Counted from the first letter of the stretch, positions 15,691 to 24,840 are shown. The stretch is DNA of 64,000 bases from Lachnospiraceae bacterium (GCA_900753305.1 CAADYR010000028.1:1-64000); one strand, 5' to 3'. Program-made: numbers and translations. Notes: generated by a model not told the origin, from the letters alone.

Positions 15691-17903
15691 GCAAACTGTT
15701 CAAATTGTTCAACGGGTAAAGGTTTTGAATAATAGTAACCTTGAATATCCGTACATTTTTCTTTCTTAAGAAATTCTACCTGACTGGCAGTTTCAACGCC
15801 TTCTGCAGTAATGTTCATTCCCAGACTGTGTGCCAGATGGGTAATGGAATGCAGTAATTTCTCTCCGTTAGCATCTCCAATATAATCAACCAGACTCTTA
15901 TCCAGTTTGATCGTGTCAAAATGCATGACATTTAACGAAGAAAGAGAGGAGTAACCACTGCCGAAATCATCCAGAAGCATTGCAAATCCAGCCTTATGGA
16001 ACTGGTCGATCAGACCGGAAATTTCAGAGTTATTGATGGTTGCACTTTCTGTAATTTCCAAAGGCAGATACTTGGGGTCTAACTGGTATTCATCCAGAAT
16101 ACTTTTATATTTCTGTACAATGTTGCCAAAATACAGGCTGATACGTGAGATATTTACAGAGATGGGATATAATGTTAATCCCTTATCCTGCCATGTCTTT
16201 TGCTGTTCACATACCTGGCGGAATACGTATTCATCCAAAGTGGCAATACTGCCGTTCTTTTCGAAGAGAGGGATGAACTTTACAGGCGGCAGCAGTTTAC
16301 CATCAGGTTTGATCCATCGGATCAGAGCCTCAGCACCCAGAATTGAACCGGTATAAGGATCTATTTTGGGCTGATACCATACATGGAATTCCCCATTTTT
16401 CAAAGCTCCTTCAAAATCATCTTCTATCTGATGAAGTTCATTTAACTGATCCACATTTAATTCATCATAGAAAGCATAATGTCTGGTACGCATTCCCTTG
16501 ATAATGTGTTTTGCCTGTACGGTTTTACCATAAATCTGTTCCGGTTCGGAATGATCTGATGTCTGATAAATACCCATAAGAGGAAAAATACGTGGAATAT
16601 TTAATCTGGCTGAAATTGCTTCCAGATCAGAAGTAAGTTTGTCCAATCTTTTTCCTATAGTTTCTTTATCTGTATCTAACAGAATGAAGAGAAAACGGTC
16701 TGAATTGATTCTGGCACTTAGTTCGTCGACTTGAAGATTATCCAGCAGTACTTTCCAGACTTCACGAAGCGTTTCATTCCCTTTTTCAATTCCACAGGAT
16801 GTATTGATCAGTTTAAAATTCTGCAGATCCAGTGTCACGTAAGATACGGTACCGTAATCTTTATGCTGTAAGCTGTTCTGAAAGCCGGCGAAGTTATTTC
16901 CACCTGTGAGAGGGTCTGTATATGCAAGATCAAGAAGTTCCCTTTTCTGTTTGTGATACGTATAAAGATAAATACAGAATCCCGCGATACAGATCAGAAA
17001 TACAATGCTGATAAGGCTGCGAACATGTTCGTTGATCGGACTTGCCAGATTCCATAGTACCTGTTCTGGAACAATCGTCAGAATAAACCACTGTTGATCT
17101 GAACGCATATTTTCCAATGGCATCATGTAATAATAATAATTTCCACGATCACTGTTATATTTTCCAATGCCTTCTTCTTCATTCTGAATATGCAGGTTAA
17201 ATTGTGTAACTGCGTCAGAAGCTGCGGAGTTGGAACTTTGCAGATACTCCAACATATTAGAATATGATTTAATGGAATCCGGGGCTGAATTAGATAAAGC
17301 AATAATATCTGCAGATTCGTTGATGATACAACTGATTCCCATATTGTCAAAGGAATCGATACTTAAAATGTCATTGAATAACTGTGTACGGTATGTTGCG
17401 AACAGCACACCTTCTACTTCATTGGACTGATTATAAATTGGAACACTGAATACATTGATAGATTCAGGATTTGAACCGATCATGTCGGTGAGGCTGTTGG
17501 TAATGCAGGAGATTCCTTTCATCCCATCCTGATAGAAGTCACGATAGGAGAGATCCTGTTTATAACCATCTGTTGTTGTAGTAATTCCATTTTCATCGAC
17601 GATTCCCATTCTTTTGAAACCATATGTTTCTGTGCATGCATTAAGCTGTGGCATTAGTCTGGATTCATTAAGTTCAGTTTTCTGTATTTCCTGACTGATA
17701 CTATGTAGAAGATTAAACTTGTCAATAATCTCATTTGTGATGGAAACAGCATTCTGATGGGCGACATCTCCTAGATTTTTCTGTACTTCCAACGTTAAGG
17801 TTGATTGGATCAGATGGGAATACCGCATCACCGCCAACGTAACTAATATCATGGCACATACTGCTATAGCCAGTGTCTGTTTAGAAAGTCGATTGAGTTT
17901 CAT
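15675..17903 (-). CDS. Cache-type membrane sensor with degenerate GGDEF and EAL domains
   Basis: Membrane c-di-GMP signalling protein, 742 aa. The N-terminal helix (about 10-30), extracellular Cache-like domain (about 35-285) and second helix (about 290-310) precede a GGDEF domain whose active site reads RINSDRF (about 397-403) instead of R-x-GGDEF, so it is probably catalytically dead. The EAL domain is complete: GAEALIRW (about 521), LEITES, DDFGSGYSSL, IKLDKSL, AEGVET and QGYYYSKPL, so phosphodiesterase activity is likely. The start has TGAGGATATTG upstream on the minus strand. Known family roles are motility and adhesion control. Confidence 0.92.
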   Translation of the reverse strand: MKLNRLSKQTLAIAVCAMILVTLAVMRYSHLIQSTLTLEVQKNLGDVAHQNAVSITNEIIDKFNLLHSISQEIQKTELNESRLMPQLNACTETYGFKRMGIVDENGITTTTDGYKQDLSYRDFYQDGMKGISCITNSLTDMIGSNPESINVFSVPIYNQSNEVEGVLFATYRTQLFNDILSIDSFDNMGISCIINESADIIALSNSAPDSIKSYSNMLEYLQSSNSAASDAVTQFNLHIQNEEEGIGKYNSDRGNYYYYMMPLENMRSDQQWFILTIVPEQVLWNLASPINEHVRSLISIVFLICIAGFCIYLYTYHKQKRELLDLAYTDPLTGGNNFAGFQNSLQHKDYGTVSYVTLDLQNFKLINTSCGIEKGNETLREVWKVLLDNLQVDELSARINSDRFLFILLDTDKETIGKRLDKLTSDLEAISARLNIPRIFPLMGIYQTSDHSEPEQIYGKTVQAKHIIKGMRTRHYAFYDELNVDQLNELHQIEDDFEGALKNGEFHVWYQPKIDPYTGSILGAEALIRWIKPDGKLLPPVKFIPLFEKNGSIATLDEYVFRQVCEQQKTWQDKGLTLYPISVNISRISLYFGNIVQKYKSILDEYQLDPKYLPLEITESATINNSEISGLIDQFHKAGFAMLLDDFGSGYSSLSSLNVMHFDTIKLDKSLVDYIGDANGEKLLHSITHLAHSLGMNITAEGVETASQVEFLKKEKCTDIQGYYYSKPLPVEQFEQFAKETH

Positions 17904-17945
17904 ACAATATCCTCATAGTTATATTTGTAAAAAAGATACAGATAA

Positions 17946-17973
17946 ATTATACACCTTTTGAAACAACACACAA
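17946..17973 (-). promoter_or_regulatory. Candidate promoter of the Cache-GGDEF-EAL gene
   Basis: On the minus strand TTGTGT (17968-17973) and TATAAT (17946-17951) are 16 bases apart, about 45 bases before the start codon. Confidence 0.5.
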
Positions 17974-17980
17974 TATTTTT

Positions 17981-18009
17981 TTGCAAAATAAATAAGTAAA
18001 TGATATAAT
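17981..18009 (+). promoter_or_regulatory. Sigma-A promoter of the divergent rsmH-like gene
   Basis: TTGCAA (17981-17986) and TATAAT (18004-18009) have an ideal 17-base spacer. The predicted transcript has a ~115-base leader in which GGTGCAC and GTGTGCC can pair (two wobble pairs). The promoter is back to back with the one at 17946. Confidence 0.65.
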
Positions 18010-18133
18010 CTGGAAAAACAATAAGCAGAATTAAGTTGACATAAAACAATGTGTTGAAAACGGTGCACGGAAATGGAAACTGGTGTGCCGCTGATCCAGG
18101 GTTTGCAGGTTACAGAAAGGCATGGTTATTTAT

Positions 18134-19186
18134 ATGGAAGAATTTAATCAGGAACATAAGAGGAGACTGCATTATAAAGGAACGCACCCTCGTAAATTTG
18201 AAGAAAAATATAAGGAACTGAATCCGGAAAAATATGCAGACACGGTAGCAAAAGTCATCAGTAAGGGAAGTACACCGGCAGGCATGCATATTTCTATTAT
18301 GGTTAAGGAAATTCTTGACTTTTTACAGATACAGCCCGGGCAGAAGGGACTGGATGCCACACTTGGATATGGAGGACATACCAGACGCATGCTGGAGCAA
18401 TTGCAGGGAAAAGGACATCTGTATGGATTGGATGTTGATCCTATAGAAATTGTGAAGACGACGCAGAGATTACATGAAGCAGGATACGGGGAGGATGTAT
18501 TCACTTCAATCCAGGAGAATTTTGCCAATATAGCCAAAGTTGCCGGGGAATATGGATCATTTGATTTTGTGCTGGCTGACCTTGGGGTATCATCCATGCA
18601 GATTGACAACCCGGAGAGAGGATTTTCTTACAAGCTGGATGGACCACTGGATCTGAGACTGAATCCCCAGAAAGGTGTCAGCGCTGCACAACGTCTGACT
18701 CAGGTAACAGAAGATGAATTAGCAGGTATGTTCGTGGAGAATTCGGATGAACCTTATGCACAGCAGATTGCAGCAGTCATCATGAAGGAAATGAAAAAAG
18801 GACAGAAAATAGATACCACAACAAAATTAAGGGAATGTATTGAAACTGCACTTGCTTTTCTGCCGGAAAATAAAGAAAAGAAGGATATCTTAAAAAAAAG
18901 CTGTCAAAGAGTTTTTCAGGCATTGCGGATTGACGTGAACAGTGAGTTTGAGGTACTTGATCAATTCCTTTACAGTTTACCACAGGTGATGGCTCCACAG
19001 GGAAGGATCGCTATATTAACATTCCATTCAGGTGAGGACAGAATGGTCAAGAAAGCATTTAAACAGTATTATAAGGAAGGAATTTTCAGCGAGATAGCAG
19101 AGGATGTGATACGTCCAAGTGCAGAAGAATGCAGAAATAATGGCAGAGCAAGATCAACGAAGATGCGTTGGGCAATCAGGAGCTGA
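18134..19186 (+). CDS. Divergent RsmH-like SAM methyltransferase (second RsmH paralogue)
   Basis: Homologue of RsmH (MraW), the N4-methyltransferase of 16S rRNA C1402, but distinct from the canonical copy at 61033. SAM-binding motifs are kept: LDATLGYGGHTRRML, ADLGVSSMQIDNPERGFS, and a C-terminal TFHSGEDRMVKKAF where canonical RsmH has FHSLEDRIVK. It has an extra basic N-terminus (HKRRLHYKG) and lacks the cysteine-rich C-terminal segment of the canonical protein. Length is 350 aa from the ATG at 18134; an earlier in-frame ATG (18122) sits only one base after AGAAAGG. Such paralogues are known in Lachnospiraceae, but I know of no demonstrated substrate. Confidence 0.88.
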   Translation: MEEFNQEHKRRLHYKGTHPRKFEEKYKELNPEKYADTVAKVISKGSTPAGMHISIMVKEILDFLQIQPGQKGLDATLGYGGHTRRMLEQLQGKGHLYGLDVDPIEIVKTTQRLHEAGYGEDVFTSIQENFANIAKVAGEYGSFDFVLADLGVSSMQIDNPERGFSYKLDGPLDLRLNPQKGVSAAQRLTQVTEDELAGMFVENSDEPYAQQIAAVIMKEMKKGQKIDTTTKLRECIETALAFLPENKEKKDILKKSCQRVFQALRIDVNSEFEVLDQFLYSLPQVMAPQGRIAILTFHSGEDRMVKKAFKQYYKEGIFSEIAEDVIRPSAEECRNNGRARSTKMRWAIRS

Positions 19187-19202
19187 ATACAGATTCCATA
19201 AA

Positions 19203-19228
19203 TGCCATTCATTGATAAGAGAATGGCA
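19203..19228 (+). other. Stem-loop between the rsmH paralogue and the SGNH hydrolase
   Basis: TGCCATTC (19203-19210) pairs perfectly with GAATGGCA (19221-19228). No T run follows, so this may be an mRNA-processing or stability element rather than a terminator. Confidence 0.4.
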
Positions 19229-19305
19229 AAATATAAGAAGCCACTCTGTTCTATTCGTGGTACAATATGCCTTAATATGAGGGACAGAAAGGTATGGTGG
19301 TCAGT

Positions 19306-21036
19306 ATGGTAGTAAAAGGTCCGGTGGCACCAAGGGATCCTGCAAAGAAAAGACCTTTTTTCTATGTTATGCAGGAAAAGGAGATATTTGGAGCAAAACA
19401 GCCAGATGGCAGAGGAATTCAATTTATATACGAAAATGATAACAGACTTATAAACAGTGCACAGATAGCCGGAAATGTGACAGACAGGGAAATGTTGGAG
19501 CTTATGAAAACTACAGAAGGATTCAGAAGGCTGGTGCACAGTATTGGTGTTTCTGTAGATATTGTGACACCTGTGTCACAAATCCCAAAAGTTCGATTTG
19601 CATTTCAGATGTATGGCAAGACGGATCCTTATGTGTCTGGAACTACGATCAATATGGATACTTTTGCAGACGGAGCGGAGAGGATACTGGAGTTGGCAGA
19701 TGTAGAATGGTCGGATGATGATAAGGAACCGGGACAGATACGTTTTGAATTCGAACAGAGTGAACTGCAGGCAAGGGTCAGTGTGAGATTTTACCTGCAG
19801 GATGGATATGAGGCTCCCCCGGTTATTTCGGATGAAGCCGTGGATATACAGGGAACCGCATACAGACAGATGATTGGACAGTCTCTGATGCAACGTGGCA
19901 ATCTGTCACGGCTTGCAGGTGCAATAAATAGGGCACAGCAGGGAGAGGATGTTACATTAGCATATATTGGCGGTTCGATCACACAGGGAGCCGGGGCAAT
20001 TCCCATTCATCATCAAAGTTATGCCTATCGTTCTTATCGGGCTTTTGCAGAGCGATTTGGTAAAGCAGACAATGTACATTTTATAAAGGCAGGAGTTGGT
20101 GGTACTCCATCTGAACTGGGAATGCTCAGATTCGACAGGGATGTTCTGCGTAATGGTACTGTTAAACCGGATATTGTAGTTGTGGAATTCGCAGTAAATG
20201 ATGAGGGTGATGAAACCCAGGGTGTTTGTTACGAAAGCCTTGTACGTAAGATTCTGTCACTGCCATGGCATCCGGCAGTAGTATTGCTTTTTGCTGTTTT
20301 TGCTTATGACTGGAATCTGCAGGAGCGGCTTAAAATAGTGGGAGAGACATATGAACTTCCCATGGTCAGCATTAAGGATGCCATAACAGAGCAATTTAAA
20401 TTAAGCAGGAAAGAAGGCAGAGTTCTTTCAAAGAATCAGTTCTTCTATGATATTTATCATCCCAGTAATATGGGGCATCAGATTATGGCAGATTGCCTTA
20501 TGAATCTGTTTGATAAAGCAGTAGATGATAAGGAACAGGACAGAACAGAAAGTCTTTTACAAAATAAAACAGCCATCAGGAATGAGCATGGTAATGGAAG
20601 AGACTATGAACAGGTAATGTTGCTTGACAGAATGCATGTCCCACAGGATGTTGTAATTGAATGTGGATCTTTTGGTGCGACAGATACAGATCTGCAGAAG
20701 GTAGAGATGGATGACAGACTGGAACCTGTGGCACAGTTCCCTTATAACTGGTATAAAATGGATAAAGAAAATGACACATTTGTCATTAAAATAACCTGTA
20801 AATCTCTGATACTGATCCATAAAGATTCGGCTGCACTGGATGCAGGAAAAGCAGATATCTATGTGGATGGAAGCTATCGTCTGACTGCAGATCCACATAT
20901 AAACGGCTGGACACATTGTAATCCCCGTATCATTTTTCATGAAGAGAATGCCGTAGAACATATTGTAGAAATTCGTATGGCAGCCGGTGATGAAGAGAAA
21001 AAATTTACTATACTGGGATTTGGATATGTGCTATAA
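19306..21036 (+). CDS. SGNH/GDSL-family hydrolase
   Basis: Predicted esterase or lipase-like enzyme of the SGNH fold, 576 aa. The N-terminal ~200 residues form a non-catalytic beta-rich region. The catalytic part carries the serine block YIGGSITQGAGA, the glycine block AGVGGTPSELG, the asparagine block VEFAVNDEGDE and the C-terminal IYHPSNMGH supplying Asp/His. There is no signal peptide, so the enzyme is probably intracellular. The start is taken at 19306, 13 bases after AGAAAGG; an in-frame ATG at 19294 is too close to that site. The substrate is unknown, but carbohydrate de-esterification is a reasonable guess. Confidence 0.85.
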   Translation: MVVKGPVAPRDPAKKRPFFYVMQEKEIFGAKQPDGRGIQFIYENDNRLINSAQIAGNVTDREMLELMKTTEGFRRLVHSIGVSVDIVTPVSQIPKVRFAFQMYGKTDPYVSGTTINMDTFADGAERILELADVEWSDDDKEPGQIRFEFEQSELQARVSVRFYLQDGYEAPPVISDEAVDIQGTAYRQMIGQSLMQRGNLSRLAGAINRAQQGEDVTLAYIGGSITQGAGAIPIHHQSYAYRSYRAFAERFGKADNVHFIKAGVGGTPSELGMLRFDRDVLRNGTVKPDIVVVEFAVNDEGDETQGVCYESLVRKILSLPWHPAVVLLFAVFAYDWNLQERLKIVGETYELPMVSIKDAITEQFKLSRKEGRVLSKNQFFYDIYHPSNMGHQIMADCLMNLFDKAVDDKEQDRTESLLQNKTAIRNEHGNGRDYEQVMLLDRMHVPQDVVIECGSFGATDTDLQKVEMDDRLEPVAQFPYNWYKMDKENDTFVIKITCKSLILIHKDSAALDAGKADIYVDGSYRLTADPHINGWTHCNPRIIFHEENAVEHIVEIRMAAGDEEKKFTILGFGYVL

Positions 21037-21085
21037 TTGCCTTTGTATAAAGTAATAATTGCTTGGAAGGGCATGGTGGAACAGA

Positions 21086-21769
21086 TTGGATACAAAGACA
21101 GAAATTGGTGCAATTAAGGAATTAAAGGAAGAATATCTGGAACCATTTATGCATTTGATGATGCAGTATGAATGTGCGATGCTCGAGGTACAGACCAAAT
21201 TAGAGGTATTAAATAAGGAACTGGCTCTGGTAAACAGTCGTAACCCCTTTGAGTCGATCAAGTCCAGACTTAAGAGTCCGGAGAGCATTTATGGTAAATT
21301 GCAGCGCCGCAATATTCCTTTTTCCATAGAAAATATAGAAAAGAATCTGAATGATATCGCGGGAATCAGAGTTATATGCTCTTTCCCGGAAGATATCTAT
21401 ATGTTGGTAGACTGCCTGTTAAAGCAGGATGATATCATTCTGATCGAAGAGAAGGATTACATCAAGAATCCCAAACCAAATGGATATCGGAGCCTGCATC
21501 TGATTCTTGATATTCCTATTTTCCTGACAGGCGAGAAGAAGCACATGCGGGTTGAGGTGCAGTTTCGGACTATTGCGATGGATTTCTGGGCGAGTCTGGA
21601 ACATAAAATGAAATATAAAAAGGATATTGAAAATGCAGATGGTATTTCCGAGGAACTGAAATATTGTGCGGATCTGATCAGTCAGCTTGACAGACGTATG
21701 GAGCAGATCCGTAACAGGATAGAGGATAATACAATGACCAACCGTGCGGGAATCATCAAGACAGAGTAG
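21086..21769 (+). CDS. Small alarmone synthetase ((p)ppGpp synthetase, RelA/SpoT domain)
   Basis: Single-domain GTP pyrophosphokinase of the YjbM/YwaC class, 227 aa from the TTG at 21086, which has GGTGGA five bases upstream; an alternative TTG at 21059 has no ribosome site. The synthetase domain has RVICSFPEDIYML, the nucleotide-binding NPKPNGYRSLHL and VEVQFRTIAMDFWASLEHK. No hydrolase HD domain or TGS/ACT regulatory domain is present. It makes pppGpp/ppGpp from ATP and GTP or GDP. The last 14 bases overlap the convergent AraC gene. Confidence 0.88.
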   Translation: MDTKTEIGAIKELKEEYLEPFMHLMMQYECAMLEVQTKLEVLNKELALVNSRNPFESIKSRLKSPESIYGKLQRRNIPFSIENIEKNLNDIAGIRVICSFPEDIYMLVDCLLKQDDIILIEEKDYIKNPKPNGYRSLHLILDIPIFLTGEKKHMRVEVQFRTIAMDFWASLEHKMKYKKDIENADGISEELKYCADLISQLDRRMEQIRNRIEDNTMTNRAGIIKTE

Positions 21770-22628
21770 ACATGTCACGGTATTCTTTTGGGGAAAGTCC
21801 ATATTCCTTTTTAAAAGCACGAAAGAAAGAGGAGTAATCCCCAAAACCATATAATTCATAGGTGCTGTTGATAGGAGCACCACCAGAGATTGCAGCCTTA
21901 CAGGCCTGCAATCTTTTTTTGTTTATATACTGATGCAGGGATAGACCGATATTGTCCTTAAAGGTGTGGGAAATATAATATTTGCTTACAAAGAATTCTT
22001 TTTCCAGACGTTCCAGTGATAAATCTTCCTCCAGATGGTGATTGATAAAATCACATAAAGCAATGTGCAGTTCTTTTTGCGGCATATTACCTGCAACGTG
22101 GTTTCTTTCATATATGAGACGGTTTAGATATAAAAGCAGGGAATTGACCTGAAGGGTGATCTGTGCCTTCCGGCCAAAACGCGAACTTTTTACCTCTTCT
22201 ATTAATGCAAATATCTGGGACTGAATGTGATTAAAGGTAATGACATCATTGGAAAAAGAATAATTATGTGTCGTAGTCACATACTGCATCAGATAACCAT
22301 AGTCCAGAGAAGACTTCATGAGACGGCTGCAGTAAGCAGTACTGATCCACAGGATAAAACGTCTGTAAGGAGTAGTATGGTCGCGAAATACAGGGTAATG
22401 TGTTACATGCGGAGGAATCAGAAGAAAGTCACCATGTTTGATGTGATAGATTTTATCCTCAACATGGATATCTACATTGCCTTCCAGAAAAAAATAGAAT
22501 TCATAATAATCATGGGCATGTGGGCGGACTGCTTTCAACGGCTGGTCACTGTAGTAGTATACTTCAAAGTCCTCAGAGTACATAAATTGTCTGGTGCTGA
22601 AAGCTGTCTGTAATTCTTTTTTCTGCAT
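21756..22628 (-). CDS. AraC-family regulator with cupin sensor domain
   Basis: Transcription regulator, 290 aa. An N-terminal cupin domain (PHAHDYYEFYFFLEGNV, then HGDFLLIPPHVTHYP) is followed by two AraC helix-turn-helix units (from about residue 190: LSLERLEKEFFVSKYYISHTFK and, in the second, GFGDYSSFFRAFKKEYG). This layout is typical of regulators of sugar or uronate utilisation. It is convergent with the alarmone synthetase and divergent from the CPBP-PadR operon. The natural target is not shown. Confidence 0.9.
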   Translation of the reverse strand: MQKKELQTAFSTRQFMYSEDFEVYYYSDQPLKAVRPHAHDYYEFYFFLEGNVDIHVEDKIYHIKHGDFLLIPPHVTHYPVFRDHTTPYRRFILWISTAYCSRLMKSSLDYGYLMQYVTTTHNYSFSNDVITFNHIQSQIFALIEEVKSSRFGRKAQITLQVNSLLLYLNRLIYERNHVAGNMPQKELHIALCDFINHHLEEDLSLERLEKEFFVSKYYISHTFKDNIGLSLHQYINKKRLQACKAAISGGAPINSTYELYGFGDYSSFFRAFKKEYGLSPKEYRDMSTLS

Positions 22629-22700
22629 ACTGTTATTTCTCCCGTTACATCGATTTTCATATGAAAAAGTTTATCATGTAAAATATATTTTTTAAATATG

Positions 22701-22773
22701 TTGACACACGATATATGTCGTGATATGATATATTCAACATCCGATATATCAGGCTACGACATATCAGATGTCG
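22701..22773 (+). promoter_or_regulatory. Promoter with nested palindromic operators for the CPBP-PadR operon
   Basis: A consensus promoter TTGACA (22701-22706), 17 bases, TATGAT (22724-22729). Its spacer contains CACGATATATGTCGTG (22707-22722), an inverted repeat CACGA/TCGTG, and CGACAT-N5-ATGTCG (22757-22773) lies just downstream of the start site. ATGT/ACAT half-sites are typical of PadR operators, and the third... second gene of the operon encodes a PadR protein, so autoregulation is likely. Confidence 0.65.
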
Positions 22774-22814
22774 ATATAAATAAATGAGATGTTATAAAAG
22801 GCATAGTCATTAAT

Positions 22815-22910
22815 GTGAAAAATCCATAGATGAAAGATTTTTCACACACGGGATTTGGGTCTGCGCGCACTTGACACAAATCCGGTATGCGCAAAGAATG
22901 TGCGCGGAAA
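22815..22910 (+). promoter_or_regulatory. Structured 5' leader of the CPBP protease operon
   Basis: The ~185-base leader holds a perfect GTGAAAAATC/GATTTTTCAC stem (22815-22824 with 22836-22845) and a GGATTTG/CAAATCC stem (from 22851). CGCGCAC and GTGCGCG segments can pair with each other or, alternatively, with TGCGC between them. These GC-rich elements are unusual in this A+T-rich region and end just before the ribosome site. No known riboswitch class is recognised. Confidence 0.4.
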
Positions 22911-22921
22911 TGAGGATTAAG

Positions 22922-23818
22922 ATGGAAAATGAATCAATGAATGTAATGGAGCAACAGGAAGTTCTGATAGAACAACCTAAGAAAAAGCCTGTTAAAAGTG
23001 TAGTTTGTTCGCTTCTTACGCTACTGGCCTTTATTGCGATCCAGGTTACAGTATCAGGAGTAGGAGCAGCAGCCTATATGGTTTCCTGTATCGCACAGAA
23101 TGATGGTGATACTGATGCAGCCATGCAGACATACATGGATCAGATTGGAAGTTCAGGGTTTATGACTAATCTTTTGCTGGTCACGACGTTGATATGTGGA
23201 ATCGTTGCACTGTTATGGTATCGTTTTGGCATTGTAAAGAAGTATGACAGATCCAAGTGGGAAGCTTTTAAAGTACAGGTAAATGGTAAAAATATTGCAA
23301 AAGTTGCGGTATTGGCAATTGGCTGTTATGGTGTTGCTTTATTACTGGCTGAACTCATAGCTATTGTGGTTCCAGGTTCTATGGAAGATTATAACGAAGT
23401 TTTGGGCATGGCACTGAGTGGAAATGAGATCGTAGCTTTTATTACCGTAGTTATTCTGGCTCCTGTTGCGGAGGAACTGGCTTTTAGAGGAATTATTTTC
23501 AGAATGCTGGAAAAGAATTGTCCTTTAGTGGCAGCTATTTTACTGCAGGCAGTTCTGTTTGGAGTTTACCATATGAATATCATGCAGGGAATTTATGTTT
23601 TACCACTTGCGATCGTACTTGGCTATGTAGCATACAGAACCAAGTCAGTATATCCTTGTATTTTCATGCATATGATCAATAATTTTATGCCAACATTATT
23701 ATCAGGGCTGCCGGAGAGTACGCCGACATTACCGATAGCAGCAGCTATCATTGTTATTTGCGCAGGACTGTTGTATTTGCTGACCAGAGGTACAAAAACA
23801 CAGAATGTACAGTGTTAG
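22922..23818 (+). CDS. CPBP (CAAX/Abi) family intramembrane metalloprotease
   Basis: Membrane protein, 298 aa, with about eight hydrophobic helices. The CPBP motifs are complete: EELAFRG (EExxxR, about residue 183), FGVYHMN (FxxxH) and HMINN near the C-terminus, the predicted glutamate-assisted metalloprotease site. Family members process prenylated proteins or act in bacteriocin self-immunity. The start at 22922 is chosen for GAGGA five bases upstream; the frame is open further upstream through the structured leader. It is followed by a PadR regulator and a DUF2812 protein. Confidence 0.9.
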   Translation: MENESMNVMEQQEVLIEQPKKKPVKSVVCSLLTLLAFIAIQVTVSGVGAAAYMVSCIAQNDGDTDAAMQTYMDQIGSSGFMTNLLLVTTLICGIVALLWYRFGIVKKYDRSKWEAFKVQVNGKNIAKVAVLAIGCYGVALLLAELIAIVVPGSMEDYNEVLGMALSGNEIVAFITVVILAPVAEELAFRGIIFRMLEKNCPLVAAILLQAVLFGVYHMNIMQGIYVLPLAIVLGYVAYRTKSVYPCIFMHMINNFMPTLLSGLPESTPTLPIAAAIIVICAGLLYLLTRGTKTQNVQC

Positions 23819-23836
23819 TTGAAGGAGGTTTGCGGT

Positions 23837-24166
23837 TTGAAAAAACAGGAGCCGTTAACAGAGAGTTATTTTTATATTTTACTATGTTTATATGAGAAGC
23901 CCCTGCACGGTTATGGAATCATGCAGAAAGCAGCGGCTATATCGGATGGTAATGTGAAGATAGGCTCGGGAACTATGTATGGGGCTGTCAGTAATATGCT
24001 GAAGAAGGGCTGGATCGTTGAAACCGAAAGTGATGATCCGAATGATAACAGGAAAAGGCTGTATAAACTGACAGATGAGGGCAGAAATGTATTGGAAGAA
24101 GAAGTTGACAGGGTTAGGATGCTGGTTGAACGGGCGGATGCAGTTTTCGGAGGTGGCAGATCATGA
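23837..24166 (+). CDS. PadR-family transcriptional regulator
   Basis: Winged-helix regulator, 109 aa, starting at TTG 23837 with AAGGAGG eight bases upstream. The sequence has the PadR signature: LTESYFYILLCLYEKPLHGYGIMQ, then IGSGTMYGAVSNMLKKGWI and an RKRLYKLTDEG wing. The last four bases overlap the DUF2812 gene (ATGA-type), so the two are co-translated. PadR proteins are usually repressors of their own operon. Palindromic ATGT/ACAT sites around the promoter at 22701 are plausible targets. Confidence 0.92.
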   Translation: MKKQEPLTESYFYILLCLYEKPLHGYGIMQKAAAISDGNVKIGSGTMYGAVSNMLKKGWIVETESDDPNDNRKRLYKLTDEGRNVLEEEVDRVRMLVERADAVFGGGRS

Positions 24167-24771
24167 AATCACATATGACGAGTCGTAAAGTATATGGCGT
24201 ATGGGAATATGACAGGGAAATAAATGATCTGAACCGGCTTTCAGAGCAGGGGTGGCAGTTGGAACATGGGGCATGCTTTAATTCCAAATTTGTCAGAAAT
24301 GAACAACTCAGATATATTTATCAGCTTGATTATGCGCCTGATCTTGAAGATAAAGACAGGTATTTGTCCTTTTTTGAAGAACAGGGATGGGAATATATCA
24401 ATACGACATATAATGGCTGGCATTATTTCAGAAAACCTTACAGGGAAGGGATGAGTGAAGAAGAAACACAGATTTATACAGATAAAGAGTCTCTTATTGA
24501 AATGCAGAACAGATATCTGAGAGGTCTGGTCATACTGGCAGTAGTCTTTTGCCTGCTTGCGGTCAGCAATATAATACACCTGTTCCTTGAATCATTTACA
24601 TGGAATAGATTACTGGAGACAATAAGCTGTTTTCTAACTTCTTTTATATTGACGATCACCTCATGTAATATCAAAAGAAAACAAAACGGACAAGAAGAAA
24701 TTACACATATTGATGTGAATATATTTCTGCTCTTGCTTGTACTGATTTTTATTTTCAGTTCCCTTAATTAA
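24163..24771 (+). CDS. DUF2812 membrane protein
   Basis: 202-aa protein with an N-terminal soluble DUF2812 domain (WEYDREINDLNRLSEQGWQL, later FEEQGWEYI and WHYFRKP) followed by two membrane helices (about 125-150 and 160-195). DUF2812 genes very often sit directly after PadR genes, as here with a 4-base overlap. They are thought to work as an anti-repressor or sensor partner, but the mechanism is not established. Confidence 0.88.
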   Translation: MKSHMTSRKVYGVWEYDREINDLNRLSEQGWQLEHGACFNSKFVRNEQLRYIYQLDYAPDLEDKDRYLSFFEEQGWEYINTTYNGWHYFRKPYREGMSEEETQIYTDKESLIEMQNRYLRGLVILAVVFCLLAVSNIIHLFLESFTWNRLLETISCFLTSFILTITSCNIKRKQNGQEEITHIDVNIFLLLLVLIFIFSSLN

Positions 24772-24840
24772 TACAATAGCAAGTTTTGCAAACTGTACAA
24801 CAATTAATTCAATGAAAAGCGTAGTGTAATACGTTAAAAT

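Noticed and set aside
18010..18121. Leader of the rsmH paralogue considered as a c-di-GMP (GEMM) riboswitch because of a nearby EAL gene.
   Set aside because: The conserved GEMM core blocks are not present; only one weak hairpin with wobble pairs is seen.
21059..21085. TTG at 21059 as the start of the alarmone synthetase.
   Set aside because: There is no ribosome site upstream; TTG 21086 has GGTGGA at proper distance.
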